From Candidatus Nanopelagicales bacterium (GTDB taxonomy: Bacteria; Actinomycetota; Actinomycetes; S36-B12; UBA5976), in NCBI GenBank assembly GCA_021742025.1, contig JAIOWT010000003.1, forward strand, positions 1 through 29,630: a DNA stretch of 29,630 nt, given 5' to 3'. Under the pieces are notes generated by a model, which was not told where the DNA came from, made no database searches, and was given only the letters and a program-made list of their open reading frames with translations. Made by a program: the position numbers and the translations under genes. Shown here in pieces: positions 1 to 7,592 of this stretch. The first letter of the stretch is position 1. Each line of letters starts with the position of its first letter.

Positions 1-1030
1 TTCTGGTGACGACTTCAAAACCTTCGCCAGTTGCATCAGATTTGTCTTCAGCTTTAGCAGCTTTTGCTGAGACCTTAGTTGGCTTTGATTTAGCGGAGGC
101 ATCTGTTTCAGTGACAGTCGAAGGAATGACAGTCGAAGGTGGGCTTGAATTGGATGCACTTGGCCAAGCTGCAAACAATCGAGGTCGCAGTGCTGAGAAT
201 TCCAGTGCATCAAGCGTGGCATGAACAACACTGGCATCGTATTCACGTTTTGCGTAACTATCGATGGCTTTATCAACCGGAGCATCTTCAACCAGTCGAT
301 TTAATTCGTAGTTCAGTTGCACTTGATCAAGATGGGCACGAAGTGCCTCGCCAACCTTGCCACCGATTGAATCAGCAACTGCCAGAATCTTCTCGAGTTC
401 ACCAAATTCTGCAATCCATTTTGCTGCTGTCTTTGGCCCAACGCCAGGAACACCGGGAAGATTGTCGCTACTTTCGCCAACCAGCGCCGCTAAGGATCGA
501 TACTGCTTCGGTGTTACGCCATACTTTTCGAATACCGCATCTGGTGTCATGTGAACCAAGTCGGACATACCCTTTCGGGGATAAAGAATAGTTACTCGCT
601 CATCAATCAACTGGAATGAATCCCGATCGCCACTGACGATGCTCACTGGAAAATCACAACTCTTGGCCAAAGTTGCCAGAATGTCATCAGCTTCAAAACC
701 GTCTGCAGTCACCACTGAAATGTTCAGTGATTCCAATACTTGCTTGATTAACTCAACTTGACCTTTGAACTCGGGTGGTGACTTGGCTCTGGTTGCCTTG
801 TAATCCGGATATCTCTCACTTCGAAAGGTTTGTCTAGATACATCGAAAGCGACCACCAAATGGGAAGGCTTTTGATCCTTTAGCACGTTTACCAACATCG
901 ACACGAAGCCATAAACCGCGTTGGTGTGTTGACCTGAACTTGTGGCAAAGTTTTCAACTGGCAGCCCATGAAACGCTCGATAGGCAAGCGAGTGGCCGTC
1001 CAAAATGAGAAACTTAGAAGTAGCAACCAC
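1..1030 (-). CDS. polA: DNA polymerase I, N-terminal 5'-3' exonuclease part (3' end of gene outside window)
   Basis: This is the first 343 codons of DNA polymerase I, which removes RNA primers and fills gaps during replication and repair. The visible part is the FEN-like 5'-3' exonuclease domain (about residues 5-290). It shows DGHSLAYRAF near the start (Asp11), FDVSRQTFRSE (62-72), DGFEADD (110-116), SGDRDS (133-138), and the helix-hairpin-helix segment GESSDNLPGVPGVGPKTA (185-202). GE replaces the commoner GD here, which I believe also occurs in other actinobacterial Pol I proteins. From about 291 a Ser/Thr/Ala/Lys-rich linker begins, and the polymerase domain lies outside the window. The start is GTG at 1030: an in-frame TAG four codons upstream excludes a longer product. 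There is no clear Shine-Dalgarno, but TAGGAT lies six bases upstream, suggesting a leaderless mRNA. It is divergent from the thioesterase gene, with 23 bp between the starts. Confidence 0.95.
   Translation of the reverse strand, partial: MVATSKFLILDGHSLAYRAFHGLPVENFATSSGQHTNAVYGFVSMLVNVLKDQKPSHLVVAFDVSRQTFRSERYPDYKATRAKSPPEFKGQVELIKQVLESLNISVVTADGFEADDILATLAKSCDFPVSIVSGDRDSFQLIDERVTILYPRKGMSDLVHMTPDAVFEKYGVTPKQYRSLAALVGESSDNLPGVPGVGPKTAAKWIAEFGELEKILAVADSIGGKVGEALRAHLDQVQLNYELNRLVEDAPVDKAIDSYAKREYDASVVHATLDALEFSALRPRLFAAWPSASNSSPPSTVIPSTVTETDASAKSKPTKVSAKAAKAEDKSDATGEGFEVVTR
112..139. repeat. 15-bp tandem duplication in the polA linker
   Basis: TGACAGTCGAAGG occurs at 112-124 and again at 127-139, a period of 15 bp. 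On the coding (-) strand it encodes PSTVI followed by PSTVT, in the low-complexity linker after the exonuclease domain. It is an in-frame duplication, and function is unlikely to depend on it. Confidence 0.85.
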
Positions 1031-1036
1031 GTATTG

Positions 1037-1042
1037 ATCCTA
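1037..1042 (-). promoter_or_regulatory. Putative -10 element for leaderless polA transcript
   Basis: TAGGAT fits the actinobacterial TANNNT -10 pattern and is followed by six bases (CAATAC) and then the GTG start of polA. In actinobacteria this spacing places the transcription start on the start codon. No convincing -35 is seen. The -35 position would fall inside the divergent thioesterase gene. Confidence 0.55.
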
Positions 1043-1053
1043 GAGGGGTACCC

Positions 1054-1461
1054 ATGAGTTCGAACCAAGAGAACCAAGCCGACGGCATAGCAGTCGGCGC
1101 GATGGCTGAACGAATGGGCATAACCGTTAGTTTTGCCACTGCAAACAAGGTTGTTGGCCACATGCCGGTCGAAGGCAATACTCAACCGTTTGGACTACTT
1201 AATGGTGGCGCCTCGATGGCCTTAGCCGAAACTTTGGGATCAGTCGGTGCCCACCTACATGCGGGACCAACTAGAAGTGTGGTCGGAATCGATATCAATG
1301 GCACCCATCACCGCAGCGCAACCAGTGGTCAAGTTACCGGAACTGCTACCCCACTTAGCCTCGGGCGAACCATCGCAGTTTATGAAATCGTCATCACTGA
1401 TGAACGCGAAAAGAGACTCTGCACCGCCCGCTTAACCTGCCTACTGCGCGATCTGCCCTAG
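1054..1461 (+). CDS. PaaI/YbdB-family hotdog-fold thioesterase
   Basis: This 135-residue protein has single-domain hotdog acyl-CoA thioesterase features. The core is QPFGLLNGGASMALAETLGS (residues 44-63), followed by the strand SVVGIDINGTHHRSATSGQV and the segment TGTATPLSLGRTIAVYEIVI. Members of the family hydrolyse aryl- or acyl-CoA thioesters, and the substrate cannot be read from sequence. Glu59 matches the catalytic acid in the ALAET motif. The residue usually seen as His in the HGG turn is Asn50 here. The start at 1054 has a strong Shine-Dalgarno (GAGGGG, five bases upstream). It lies head-to-head with polA, a neighbourhood I recall from other actinobacteria, and 37 bases ahead of the DUF554 gene, with which it may be co-transcribed. 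Confidence 0.88.
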   Translation: MSSNQENQADGIAVGAMAERMGITVSFATANKVVGHMPVEGNTQPFGLLNGGASMALAETLGSVGAHLHAGPTRSVVGIDINGTHHRSATSGQVTGTATPLSLGRTIAVYEIVITDEREKRLCTARLTCLLRDLP

Positions 1462-1498
1462 ATTCTTAACTCGTACAAATTTGTGAGAAGGTAAATTC

Positions 1499-2224
1499 AT
1501 GTTCATTGGTTCTGGCACAGTTATTAACATCATTGCGGTCCTGATTGGTTCCGCTTTTGGTGTATTTATTGCGCACAGATTGAACGAAAAGATCCGAGAC
1601 GTAGTCACAGATGGCCTAGGTCTTGTTACCGGAATGATCGCCGTTCTCACTTGTGCTTCAATTACCAATCCCCTGCTAAGTGAGACTCTCGGTACGGGCT
1701 GGCCCGTTCTGATTGTGTTAGCTAGCGTCGTCGTCGGTGGAATGCTCGGAACCGTAATGCAAATCGAAGAACGCCTCGAGCGCGCTGGAGATCGACTCAA
1801 ATCCAGGTTCTCCAGTGATGGCTCTTCCAAGTTCACAGAAGGCTTCGTTGCTGCTTCGCTATTGTTCTGTGTCGGAGCCATGTCGGTTCTTGGACCAATC
1901 ACAGATGGACTCGGCGGTGGCAATGAGATTCTCGTTCTTAAGTCAACTTTGGACTTCTTTGCATCTATTGCATTTGCATCCGTTTTTGGTTGGGGTGTTG
2001 CGGCATCAGCCCTCACGATTCTGGTGTTTCAAGGAAGCTTGACCGCTCTGGGTTACGCGCTTGGAAACTTTATGTCTGAGGTTCAGGTCTTGATGCTTAC
2101 TGCAACGGGTGGGCTTTTGATTCTAGGAATATCACTGCGTTTGTTAAACATCAGACAAATCCCAGTTGGCAATATGTTGCCTGCCTTGGTTATCGCTCCA
2201 CTATTAACGTTGCTGGTTGCCTAA
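1499..2224 (+). CDS. DUF554 (YqgA-like) integral membrane protein
   Basis: This 241-residue hydrophobic protein of the DUF554 family has unknown function. It starts with the family's typical GTVINIIAVLIGSAFG segment and has the central FCVGAMSVLGPITDGL motif (about residues 122-137). A KSTLDFFASIAFASVFGWGV stretch follows, then two or three further membrane helices to the C-terminus. Six to seven membrane segments are apparent. The length is normal for the family. The start at 1499 is supported by GAGAAGG (1485-1491), seven bases upstream. It follows the thioesterase with a 37-base gap and ends just before a strong bidirectional terminator. Family membership is confident; no transported substrate is known. 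Confidence 0.88.
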   Translation: MFIGSGTVINIIAVLIGSAFGVFIAHRLNEKIRDVVTDGLGLVTGMIAVLTCASITNPLLSETLGTGWPVLIVLASVVVGGMLGTVMQIEERLERAGDRLKSRFSSDGSSKFTEGFVAASLLFCVGAMSVLGPITDGLGGGNEILVLKSTLDFFASIAFASVFGWGVAASALTILVFQGSLTALGYALGNFMSEVQVLMLTATGGLLILGISLRLLNIRQIPVGNMLPALVIAPLLTLLVA

Positions 2225-2231
2225 GTCGAGC

Positions 2232-2269
2232 AAAAAAGAAACCCTGCCAAACTTGGCAGGGTTTCTTTT
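2232..2269. terminator. Bidirectional intrinsic terminator between DUF554 gene and livF
   Basis: A 12-bp perfect stem (GAAACCCTGCCA / TGGCAGGGTTTC) closes a four-base loop. It is preceded by a run of A and followed by TTTT. It lies between the convergent ends of the DUF554 gene (2224) and livF (2279), so it can serve both strands. Confidence 0.93.
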
Positions 2270-2278
2270 ACAGGTTTC

Positions 2279-3007
2279 TTAACCGCCTAGGTAAGCCTGT
2301 GCGATAGCTGGATCGTCAGCAAGCTTAGATCCATCACCCTCAAGCTTTAGGTGTCCTGATTCAAGAACGTAGGCATAGTCAGCGATGCGAAGTGCAGCCA
2401 AAGCGTTCTGTTCCACCAAGAGGATGGTCACACCAGACTTGCGAATCTCTTCGATGGTTTCGAAAATCAGGTCAACTAGAACTGGTGCTAGACCCATTGA
2501 TGGTTCATCCAAGATAAGTAGCTTTGGATTGCCCATTAGAGCGCGGCCAACTGCAAGCATCTGCTGCTCACCGCCAGACATGGTTCCGGCTTTCTGGCTT
2601 ATGCGTTCTTGGAGACGCGGGAACAATTCCAGGACGTGAGCACGAGTTTCCTTGACTCCTGCCGAGTCCTTGCGAAGGTATGCGCCCAAGTCAAGGTTTT
2701 CATCAACTGTCATCTTTGGAAAGATGCGACGTCCTTCTGGTGAGTGGCAGATACCCTTAGCCACAATTTCGTGACCCGCGATTCCATCAATCTTCTCGCC
2801 GAGGAATTCAATGCTTCCAGACTTCGGCTTTAGGAGACCGCTAACAGTACGCAAAGTGGTTGACTTGCCAGCACCATTGGAACCGATAAGGGAAACAATT
2901 TCACCTTCACGAACTTCAAGAGTTAGACCTTTGACTGCGGTGATCGCACCGTATCCAACTGTTAAGTCACTGATCTTGAGCATTGCAGGATTGTTTAAAC
3001 GTGCCAT
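2279..3007 (-). CDS. livF: Branched-chain amino acid ABC transporter ATP-binding protein LivF
   Basis: This is one of the two cytoplasmic ATPases that power the Liv importer for leucine, isoleucine and valine. The 242-residue protein has Walker A GSNGAGKST (about 42-50), the Q-loop region replaced by HSPEGRRIFP (about 88-97, typical of LivF), ABC signature MSGGEQQML and Walker B LLILDEPSMGLAP. It lacks the extra C-terminal segment of LivG. The ATG at 3007 overlaps the livG stop by one base (TAATG), indicating translational coupling. A later Met at residue 9 is a less likely start. It is the last gene of the livKHMGF operon, and the terminator at 2232-2269 lies just downstream. Confidence 0.95.
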   Translation of the reverse strand: MARLNNPAMLKISDLTVGYGAITAVKGLTLEVREGEIVSLIGSNGAGKSTTLRTVSGLLKPKSGSIEFLGEKIDGIAGHEIVAKGICHSPEGRRIFPKMTVDENLDLGAYLRKDSAGVKETRAHVLELFPRLQERISQKAGTMSGGEQQMLAVGRALMGNPKLLILDEPSMGLAPVLVDLIFETIEEIRKSGVTILLVEQNALAALRIADYAYVLESGHLKLEGDGSKLADDPAIAQAYLGG

Positions 3008-3801
3008 TACTTGCTCGCCTCCGATCCGCTCTTGCCTAAGTAGGCTTCGATTACACGTGGGTTTGACTTGATCTCAGCAGGAGAACCTTCAGCAATCTTT
3101 TGTCCTTGATCAAGAACCGTAATGCGTTCTGAAACTTGCATAACAACGCTCATGTCATGCTCAATCAGCAAGATGCTAATTCCCTTGTCGGCCTTTAACT
3201 TACGAACGAAGTCCACAAAGGCTGCAGATTCATTTGGGTTCATGCCAGCAGTTGGTTCATCCAGCAGCAATACCTTTGGACGCAACGCAAGTGCGCGTGC
3301 TACCTCAAGTCGGCGTTGGTCACCGTATGAAAGGTTACGAGCATACTCATTTGTAACCCCGCCAATCCCGACATAGTCAAGCAGCTCTTGTGCGAAGCGA
3401 CGTGCTTCCGCTTCTTCTGCCTTCTGCGACTTGGTGCGGAAGATAGTTGCAAACACGCCAGCATTCATTTTGGAGTGCATTGCAACCATGACATTTTCTT
3501 GCGCAGTCATCAGACCGAACAAGCGAATATTCTGGAAGGTACGTGCCATGCCACCTGAAGCGATTTCATGTACTGGATCTCCGGTAATTTCGACATTATC
3601 GAAAATCACCACGCCACTGGTTGGCTTGTAAAGACCAGTAAGTACGTTGAAGAACGTTGTCTTTCCAGCTCCGTTAGGTCCAATCAAAGAAACGATGGAA
3701 CCTTCCGGAATGTTGAAAGAAACATCGTCAACAGCAACAAGGCCGCCGAACTCGACGCGAATATCTTGAGCATCTAAAACTGCTCTGCCATCAAGACCCA
3801 T
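3007..3801 (-). CDS. livG: Branched-chain amino acid ABC transporter ATP-binding protein LivG
   Basis: This is the second ATPase of the Liv importer, 264 residues. It shows Walker A GPNGAGKTT (about 42-50), the LivG-typical ARTFQNIRLF segment (about 88-97), signature LSYGDQRRLE (the family often has Y in place of the first G) and Walker B VLLLDEPTAGMNP. A C-terminal region after LIEHDM follows with a typical IKSNPRVIEAYLG end. The ATG at 3801 follows the livM stop after two bases. It overlaps livF by one base. Both ATPases and both permeases are present, so the transporter is complete. Confidence 0.95.
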   Translation of the reverse strand: MGLDGRAVLDAQDIRVEFGGLVAVDDVSFNIPEGSIVSLIGPNGAGKTTFFNVLTGLYKPTSGVVIFDNVEITGDPVHEIASGGMARTFQNIRLFGLMTAQENVMVAMHSKMNAGVFATIFRTKSQKAEEAEARRFAQELLDYVGIGGVTNEYARNLSYGDQRRLEVARALALRPKVLLLDEPTAGMNPNESAAFVDFVRKLKADKGISILLIEHDMSVVMQVSERITVLDQGQKIAEGSPAEIKSNPRVIEAYLGKSGSEASK

Positions 3802-3803
3802 AG

Positions 3804-4991
3804 TTAGTGATGCCCAATCTTTGTCTCGTCGGATACATTTTCTTCGTCTTCCAATTTCTCTTCATTCATAACCATTCGGATACGAGCCTCTGGAATGAAG
3901 CCTTCGCGGCGGAAGAGCATCATAAGTACAAGAAGAAGTCCAAAGAGCAAGAATTGGTACGACGGGAAGTTAATGTTGGTGCCAAATGTGTTGTTCACCA
4001 AGTCACCAACTTGGATCAATCCAATCGAGTTAATCCAAGCCAGTACAACGGCTCCGACTACGACACCCCAAACGTTACCCATACCACCGAGAACAACCAT
4101 GGCGAGAATAATGATCGAGATTACGAAGTTGAACCGGTCGGCATAAACGCCACCGACCAAGATTGCGAATCCCACACCACCAATACCGCCACCGACAGCG
4201 CCGATTGCATAAGAGGCAAACTTAGTGCGCCATAGCGGCACGCCCATCATGCTGGCAGCTAGTTCATCTTCGCGAATAGCCAACCATGCTCGACCCAAAC
4301 GTCCATCACGAAGGCGAATTGAGAAGAAGATCATGGCACCGGCCATCAAAGAAACCATTAAGAACTTCTCTGGCAAAGCGAAAGTTCCAATGACATAGCC
4401 AAATAGGTTCACATCATCTAGACCACCGATGCCCTGGGAACCATTGGTCAGGTTTAGGCCACCGATGTCTGCACCGTTAATCATGAACTGCGGAATGATT
4501 TCACCGAATCCAAGGGTTACCAGCGCTAAGTAGTCACTTTTTAGGCGAAGTGTTGGGCCACCAATAATGATGCCCCAAATCGCCGTAAATGCACCGCCGA
4601 GAATCAATACGAGGAACACATGGAAGTGAATTCCGAATTCAAATCCGTCACGCGGATTTCCGAAGAAGTTCAACGAAACCGAGCTAAAGAACGGTGACAT
4701 CAACCAACCGGCAACATAGCCACCAAGAGCCCAGAAAGCTACATAACCAAGATCGAGAAGTCCCGCGTAGCCAACGATGATGTTCAGACCAAGAGCCATC
4801 AAGATCCAGATCATGATTTCGGCCATCGATGTTAATGAGAACCAGTTATTGAAGAAGTTCTGGATGCCACGTGGTGCTTCAGGCAGTATGAACTTGTTCA
4901 AGATGAAGAAGAAAGCAACAACGCCAGTGAAACCTAAGGCCCACTTTCGGTTGCTGGAAACAGCGGTATGTGCTGGAGCAGTGTTTGACAT
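3804..4991 (-). CDS. livM: Branched-chain amino acid ABC transporter permease LivM
   Basis: This is the membrane permease LivM of the Liv importer, 395 residues, with about eight to ten hydrophobic segments. Family hallmarks are GLNIIVGYAGLLDLGYVAFWALGG near the first third, LALVTLGFGEI in the middle, and an EAA-type cytoplasmic loop RAWLAIREDELAASMMGV that contacts the ATPases. A charged C-terminal tail (MNEEKLEDEENVSDETK) ends the protein. I place the start at ATG 4991 because AGAAGG lies six bases upstream and the gene then follows the livH stop by one base. The frame stays open to 5030, but that longer start would overlap livH by 38 bases and has no better ribosome site. Confidence 0.93.
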   Translation of the reverse strand: MSNTAPAHTAVSSNRKWALGFTGVVAFFFILNKFILPEAPRGIQNFFNNWFSLTSMAEIMIWILMALGLNIIVGYAGLLDLGYVAFWALGGYVAGWLMSPFFSSVSLNFFGNPRDGFEFGIHFHVFLVLILGGAFTAIWGIIIGGPTLRLKSDYLALVTLGFGEIIPQFMINGADIGGLNLTNGSQGIGGLDDVNLFGYVIGTFALPEKFLMVSLMAGAMIFFSIRLRDGRLGRAWLAIREDELAASMMGVPLWRTKFASYAIGAVGGGIGGVGFAILVGGVYADRFNFVISIIILAMVVLGGMGNVWGVVVGAVVLAWINSIGLIQVGDLVNNTFGTNINFPSYQFLLFGLLLVLMMLFRREGFIPEARIRMVMNEEKLEDEENVSDETKIGHH

Positions 4992-4992
4992 G

Positions 4993-6039
4993 TCAGACCT
5001 TCTCTTGTGCTGTCTCGCCCAACAATCCACCAGGACGGTAGACCATTAGCAAAATAAGGATTGTGAACACCATAGTTTGAGACCAACGTTGACCAGGTCC
5101 AATTGCCAAACCATCGTTGTAGCTCTGGATTAGACCGATTATGATTCCGCCAAGTACTGCGCCGTAGAGATTACCCACGCCACCAAGTACTGCTGCAGTG
5201 AAAGCGATCAAGCCAAGTTGGAAACCAAGGTTGTAGGCGACGGTGCCTGTGGTTTGTGCCCACATGAGGCCGGCAGCACCAGCGGCTGCACCTGCGATAG
5301 CAAATGTGAAAGTAATTGTCTGGTTAACGTCGATTCCCATTAGACGTGAAGCATCCACATCCTGCGCCGTTGCGCGCATAGCGCGCCCACGCTTGGTCTT
5401 ATTAACGATGTATGCCAGAACAATTAGGAGCGGAATTGTGATTGCAAAGATAATAATTGTCTTGAAGGCAATAACAACGCCAGCTAACTCAAAACTAGTT
5501 GAAGGTAGAACAGTGTTTACATTAACCGGATTGGAACCAATCCACTTAAGACCAATCCATTGCAGTACGAATGACATACCAACAGCTGTAATCAGTGGAG
5601 CAAGCTTTGGTGCGTTTCGAAGTCTGCGATAAGCCAAGCGCTCAATCGATGTGTTTACGATCGCACCGAAGAGCATGGTTAGAAGTAGAACCAAAAGTAG
5701 AAGTGCGTAGTTTGTTGCACTTGGTGCTTGGGCACCTAAGAATTCAGTAAGTACTGCAAAACTGAAAACAGCACCAAGCATGAACAAGTCACCATGTGCA
5801 AAGTTAATCAGTTCGATAATTCCGTATACCAAGGTGTAGCCGAGTGCGATCAACGCGTACAGCAAACCGTTGTTCAAACCGTTCACGGTAACTTGAGCAA
5901 ACTGCAATGGGTCGTTAGTTAGATTCAGGCCTAACCAATACACGGCTACGGCAATGATGAAAACCATTGAAGCCTTAATAAGTATTGCGCTTGGCGTTAC
6001 TTTCTTCTTACGTGCTACGCCGGATGCAACCGAAGTCAT
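4993..6039 (-). CDS. livH: Branched-chain amino acid ABC transporter permease LivH
   Basis: This is the LivH permease subunit, 348 residues from the chosen start. Family marks are VNGLNNGLLYALIALGYTLVYG with INFAHGDLFMLGA just after it, an EAA-like loop RAMRATAQDVDASRLMGID, and GAVLGGIIIGLIQSY near the C-terminus. The frame extends to a GTG at 6066. The ATG at 6039 is preferred because AAGGAG sits nine bases before it. The gene is separated from livK by 148 bases containing a strong hairpin, and is followed at one base by livM. Confidence 0.93.
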   Translation of the reverse strand: MTSVASGVARKKKVTPSAILIKASMVFIIAVAVYWLGLNLTNDPLQFAQVTVNGLNNGLLYALIALGYTLVYGIIELINFAHGDLFMLGAVFSFAVLTEFLGAQAPSATNYALLLLVLLLTMLFGAIVNTSIERLAYRRLRNAPKLAPLITAVGMSFVLQWIGLKWIGSNPVNVNTVLPSTSFELAGVVIAFKTIIIFAITIPLLIVLAYIVNKTKRGRAMRATAQDVDASRLMGIDVNQTITFTFAIAGAAAGAAGLMWAQTTGTVAYNLGFQLGLIAFTAAVLGGVGNLYGAVLGGIIIGLIQSYNDGLAIGPGQRWSQTMVFTILILLMVYRPGGLLGETAQEKV

Positions 6040-6127
6040 CTGCGGTTTCTCCTTCAAGTAAGACACCTCAAACGGTGCTTGGAAATTTCTCTTAATTAAA
6101 CACTATAGTTTCTCGAATTTGTAGGAA

Positions 6128-6159
6128 TTGGGCGGGATTGGTAAACCAATCCCGCCCAA
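6128..6159 (-). other. Strong hairpin between livK and livH
   Basis: A perfect 14-bp stem (TTGGGCGGGATTGG / CCAATCCCGCCCAA) has a four-base loop. In the livK to livH transcript the stem is followed by TTCCTACAAATT rather than a U-run, so a full intrinsic terminator is unlikely. It fits a 3' stability or partial-termination element that raises binding protein over membrane subunits. A smaller stem of 5 bp with a GAAA loop lies upstream in the transcript at about 6168-6181. Confidence 0.85.
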
Positions 6160-6187
6160 ACCTAGATGTCCATTTCTGGACGCTTAA

Positions 6188-7429
6188 TTACTTGATATCA
6201 AGTGTCTTGATATCGGTCTCTACGCCACCAGTCATCTGCTGAAGAGTCATTGTGACGGTATCAACGTCACCTGTCTCTGTGCTTAGGCAGAAGCCCATGC
6301 CAGAGATTGATTCTTCTGCTGTTAGACATAGTGGTTCTCCAGCGAATACTGCATCTAGAACGCCCTGACGGGTACCATCTGATGCTGCAATTGCCTTAAG
6401 GATTACCTGCATAGCTACGCCACCATATACTGCGTATGAGCTGTTTGGCTCTGCGCCGTACTTGGCCTTGTAATCTTCGATGAACTTAGCAGGAGCGCCG
6501 CCACCCTTGATGATGCCATCAAGTGACTTACCAGCGAATGTCATCCATAGACCTTCTGCTTCTGGCATTTCACGAAGTGTTGGGTAACCGGAGAAGCCAT
6601 CTGGTGACATGGCTAGGAATGCAGTGTTGTCGCCAAGTACTGCAGTCTTGTCTTTCACTAGTTGTACACCGTTGTTATCGAAAATTCCACCATAGTAAAC
6701 AGCAGTTGCGCCGGATGCTTTGATCTTTTCGAATGTTGCTGTGTAACCCTGGGTCTGCTTTACATCCCATGATCCACGGAATACAGTGCCACCAAGCTTT
6801 TCGAATTCAATCTGTACTGCGTCAGCGATGCCGATGCCGTAAGCCTGAGTGTCATCCAACACAGCAAGGTTTTTTACACCCTGTTCGTTGAATAGGAACT
6901 GAGCTGCTGCTGTTCCCTGGAAACCGTCGTGTGCAATTACGCGAGCGTAGTTACGTGCGCCGGATGGGTAGTAAAGACCTGGTTCGCCCTTATCCCATTC
7001 AACAGTAAGACCTGGGTAGGTGTTTGCATGGGAGATCATTAGCATTCCAGCCTGGTTTAGAACTGGGATGATGATCTTTGCACAACCGGAGTTGTATGTA
7101 CCCATAACAGCTACTTCAGCTGTGTTAGCTACGTGATCCTGTGCGTTCTTTGCACAAGCTGCGTCGTCCCAAGCACCCTTAGCTGCTGTTGAGTCGTCGT
7201 ATTCTTTGATTTCGACAGTGAAGTCTCCAGCTTTGCCGCCAGCTTGTTCAAGAACAAGTGCTGCGACTTCGTTGGTTGACTTGCTCGCATCAGCTGATGC
7301 GCCCTGCAATGGAAGGTCGGTACCTACTACAAGTACGTCTCCACCAGCAGAATCACTGCCACCGCTGCAAGCAGCAAGGGCAAGTGCGCCAGCAATAGCT
7401 AGAGCACCGATTTTGATCGGCTTGATCAT
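6188..7429 (-). CDS. livK: Branched-chain amino acid ABC transporter substrate-binding lipoprotein LivK
   Basis: This is the extracytoplasmic binding protein of the Liv importer, 413 residues. The N-terminus is a lipoprotein signal: MIKPIK, a hydrophobic Ala/Leu stretch, then lipobox LAAC with Cys21, followed by a Gly/Ser-rich tether. The mature part is a periplasmic-binding-protein type 1 fold, with VGTDLPLQGASADASKS at its start and GTYNSGCAKIIIPVLNQAG and VLDDTQAYGIG later. Start ATG 7429 has GAGAGG eight bases upstream. The frame is open further upstream but offers no lipoprotein signal there. A promoter at 7476-7505 and a leader hairpin precede it. It is the first gene of livKHMGF. The actual ligand is inferred from the family and operon. 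Confidence 0.94.
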   Translation of the reverse strand: MIKPIKIGALAIAGALALAACSGGSDSAGGDVLVVGTDLPLQGASADASKSTNEVAALVLEQAGGKAGDFTVEIKEYDDSTAAKGAWDDAACAKNAQDHVANTAEVAVMGTYNSGCAKIIIPVLNQAGMLMISHANTYPGLTVEWDKGEPGLYYPSGARNYARVIAHDGFQGTAAAQFLFNEQGVKNLAVLDDTQAYGIGIADAVQIEFEKLGGTVFRGSWDVKQTQGYTATFEKIKASGATAVYYGGIFDNNGVQLVKDKTAVLGDNTAFLAMSPDGFSGYPTLREMPEAEGLWMTFAGKSLDGIIKGGGAPAKFIEDYKAKYGAEPNSSYAVYGGVAMQVILKAIAASDGTRQGVLDAVFAGEPLCLTAEESISGMGFCLSTETGDVDTVTMTLQQMTGGVETDIKTLDIK

Positions 7430-7444
7430 TTGTATTTCCTCTCG

Positions 7445-7471
7445 TTGGCCCGACGAATTCTTTTCGGGCAA
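7445..7471 (-). other. Hairpin in the livK 5' leader
   Basis: TTGCCCGA pairs with TCGGGCCAA (one bulged base) around a loop of about ten bases. It ends just upstream of the livK ribosome site and lies downstream of the proposed promoter, so it would be in the mRNA leader. It could stabilise the messenger. I see no riboswitch consensus. Confidence 0.55.
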
Positions 7472-7475
7472 CCCT

Positions 7476-7505
7476 AAAATAACGGGAATAGGTCTGCTAA
7501 TTCAA
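7476..7505 (-). promoter_or_regulatory. Putative livKHMGF promoter
   Basis: On the - strand TTGAAT (7505-7500) and TATTTT (7481-7476) are separated by 18 bases, a reasonable housekeeping sigma promoter. The predicted transcript would start near 7469 and carry a leader of about 40 bases with a hairpin and a Shine-Dalgarno. Confidence 0.5.
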
Positions 7506-7592
7506 GGTAAATGGCTAGTAAACACAAGTAGTTACGGGTTTGTTACCTGGAAATCCCAGACGGCCAAGCAAAACCGGCATTAACGACAGATC

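Noticed and set aside
185..190. GE instead of GD in the polA exonuclease metal-binding loop (protein residues 185-190) as a loss of function
   Set aside because: The rest of the active-site acids are present and I believe this variant occurs in other actinobacterial Pol I proteins.
889..1185. Open frame on the - strand across the polA start (98 codons)
   Set aside because: It lies in another frame of polA and antisense to the thioesterase; the true polA frame has full exonuclease motifs.
1475..1484. Perfect 10-bp palindrome ACAAATTTGT between the thioesterase and DUF554 genes
   Set aside because: Short, A/T-rich and unrepeated; expected by chance and adjacent to the ribosome site.
3807..4235. 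A 142-codon + strand frame opposite livM
   Set aside because: Antisense shadow of a clear permease gene; no ribosome site, low-complexity composition.
4991..5030. Longer LivM start at 5030
   Set aside because: It would overlap livH by 38 bases, adds residues unlike LivM, and ATG 4991 has a strong ribosome site.
6128..6159. Full intrinsic terminator after livK
   Set aside because: Stem is strong but no U-run follows, and livH-M-G-F need the same transcript; kept as a structural element.
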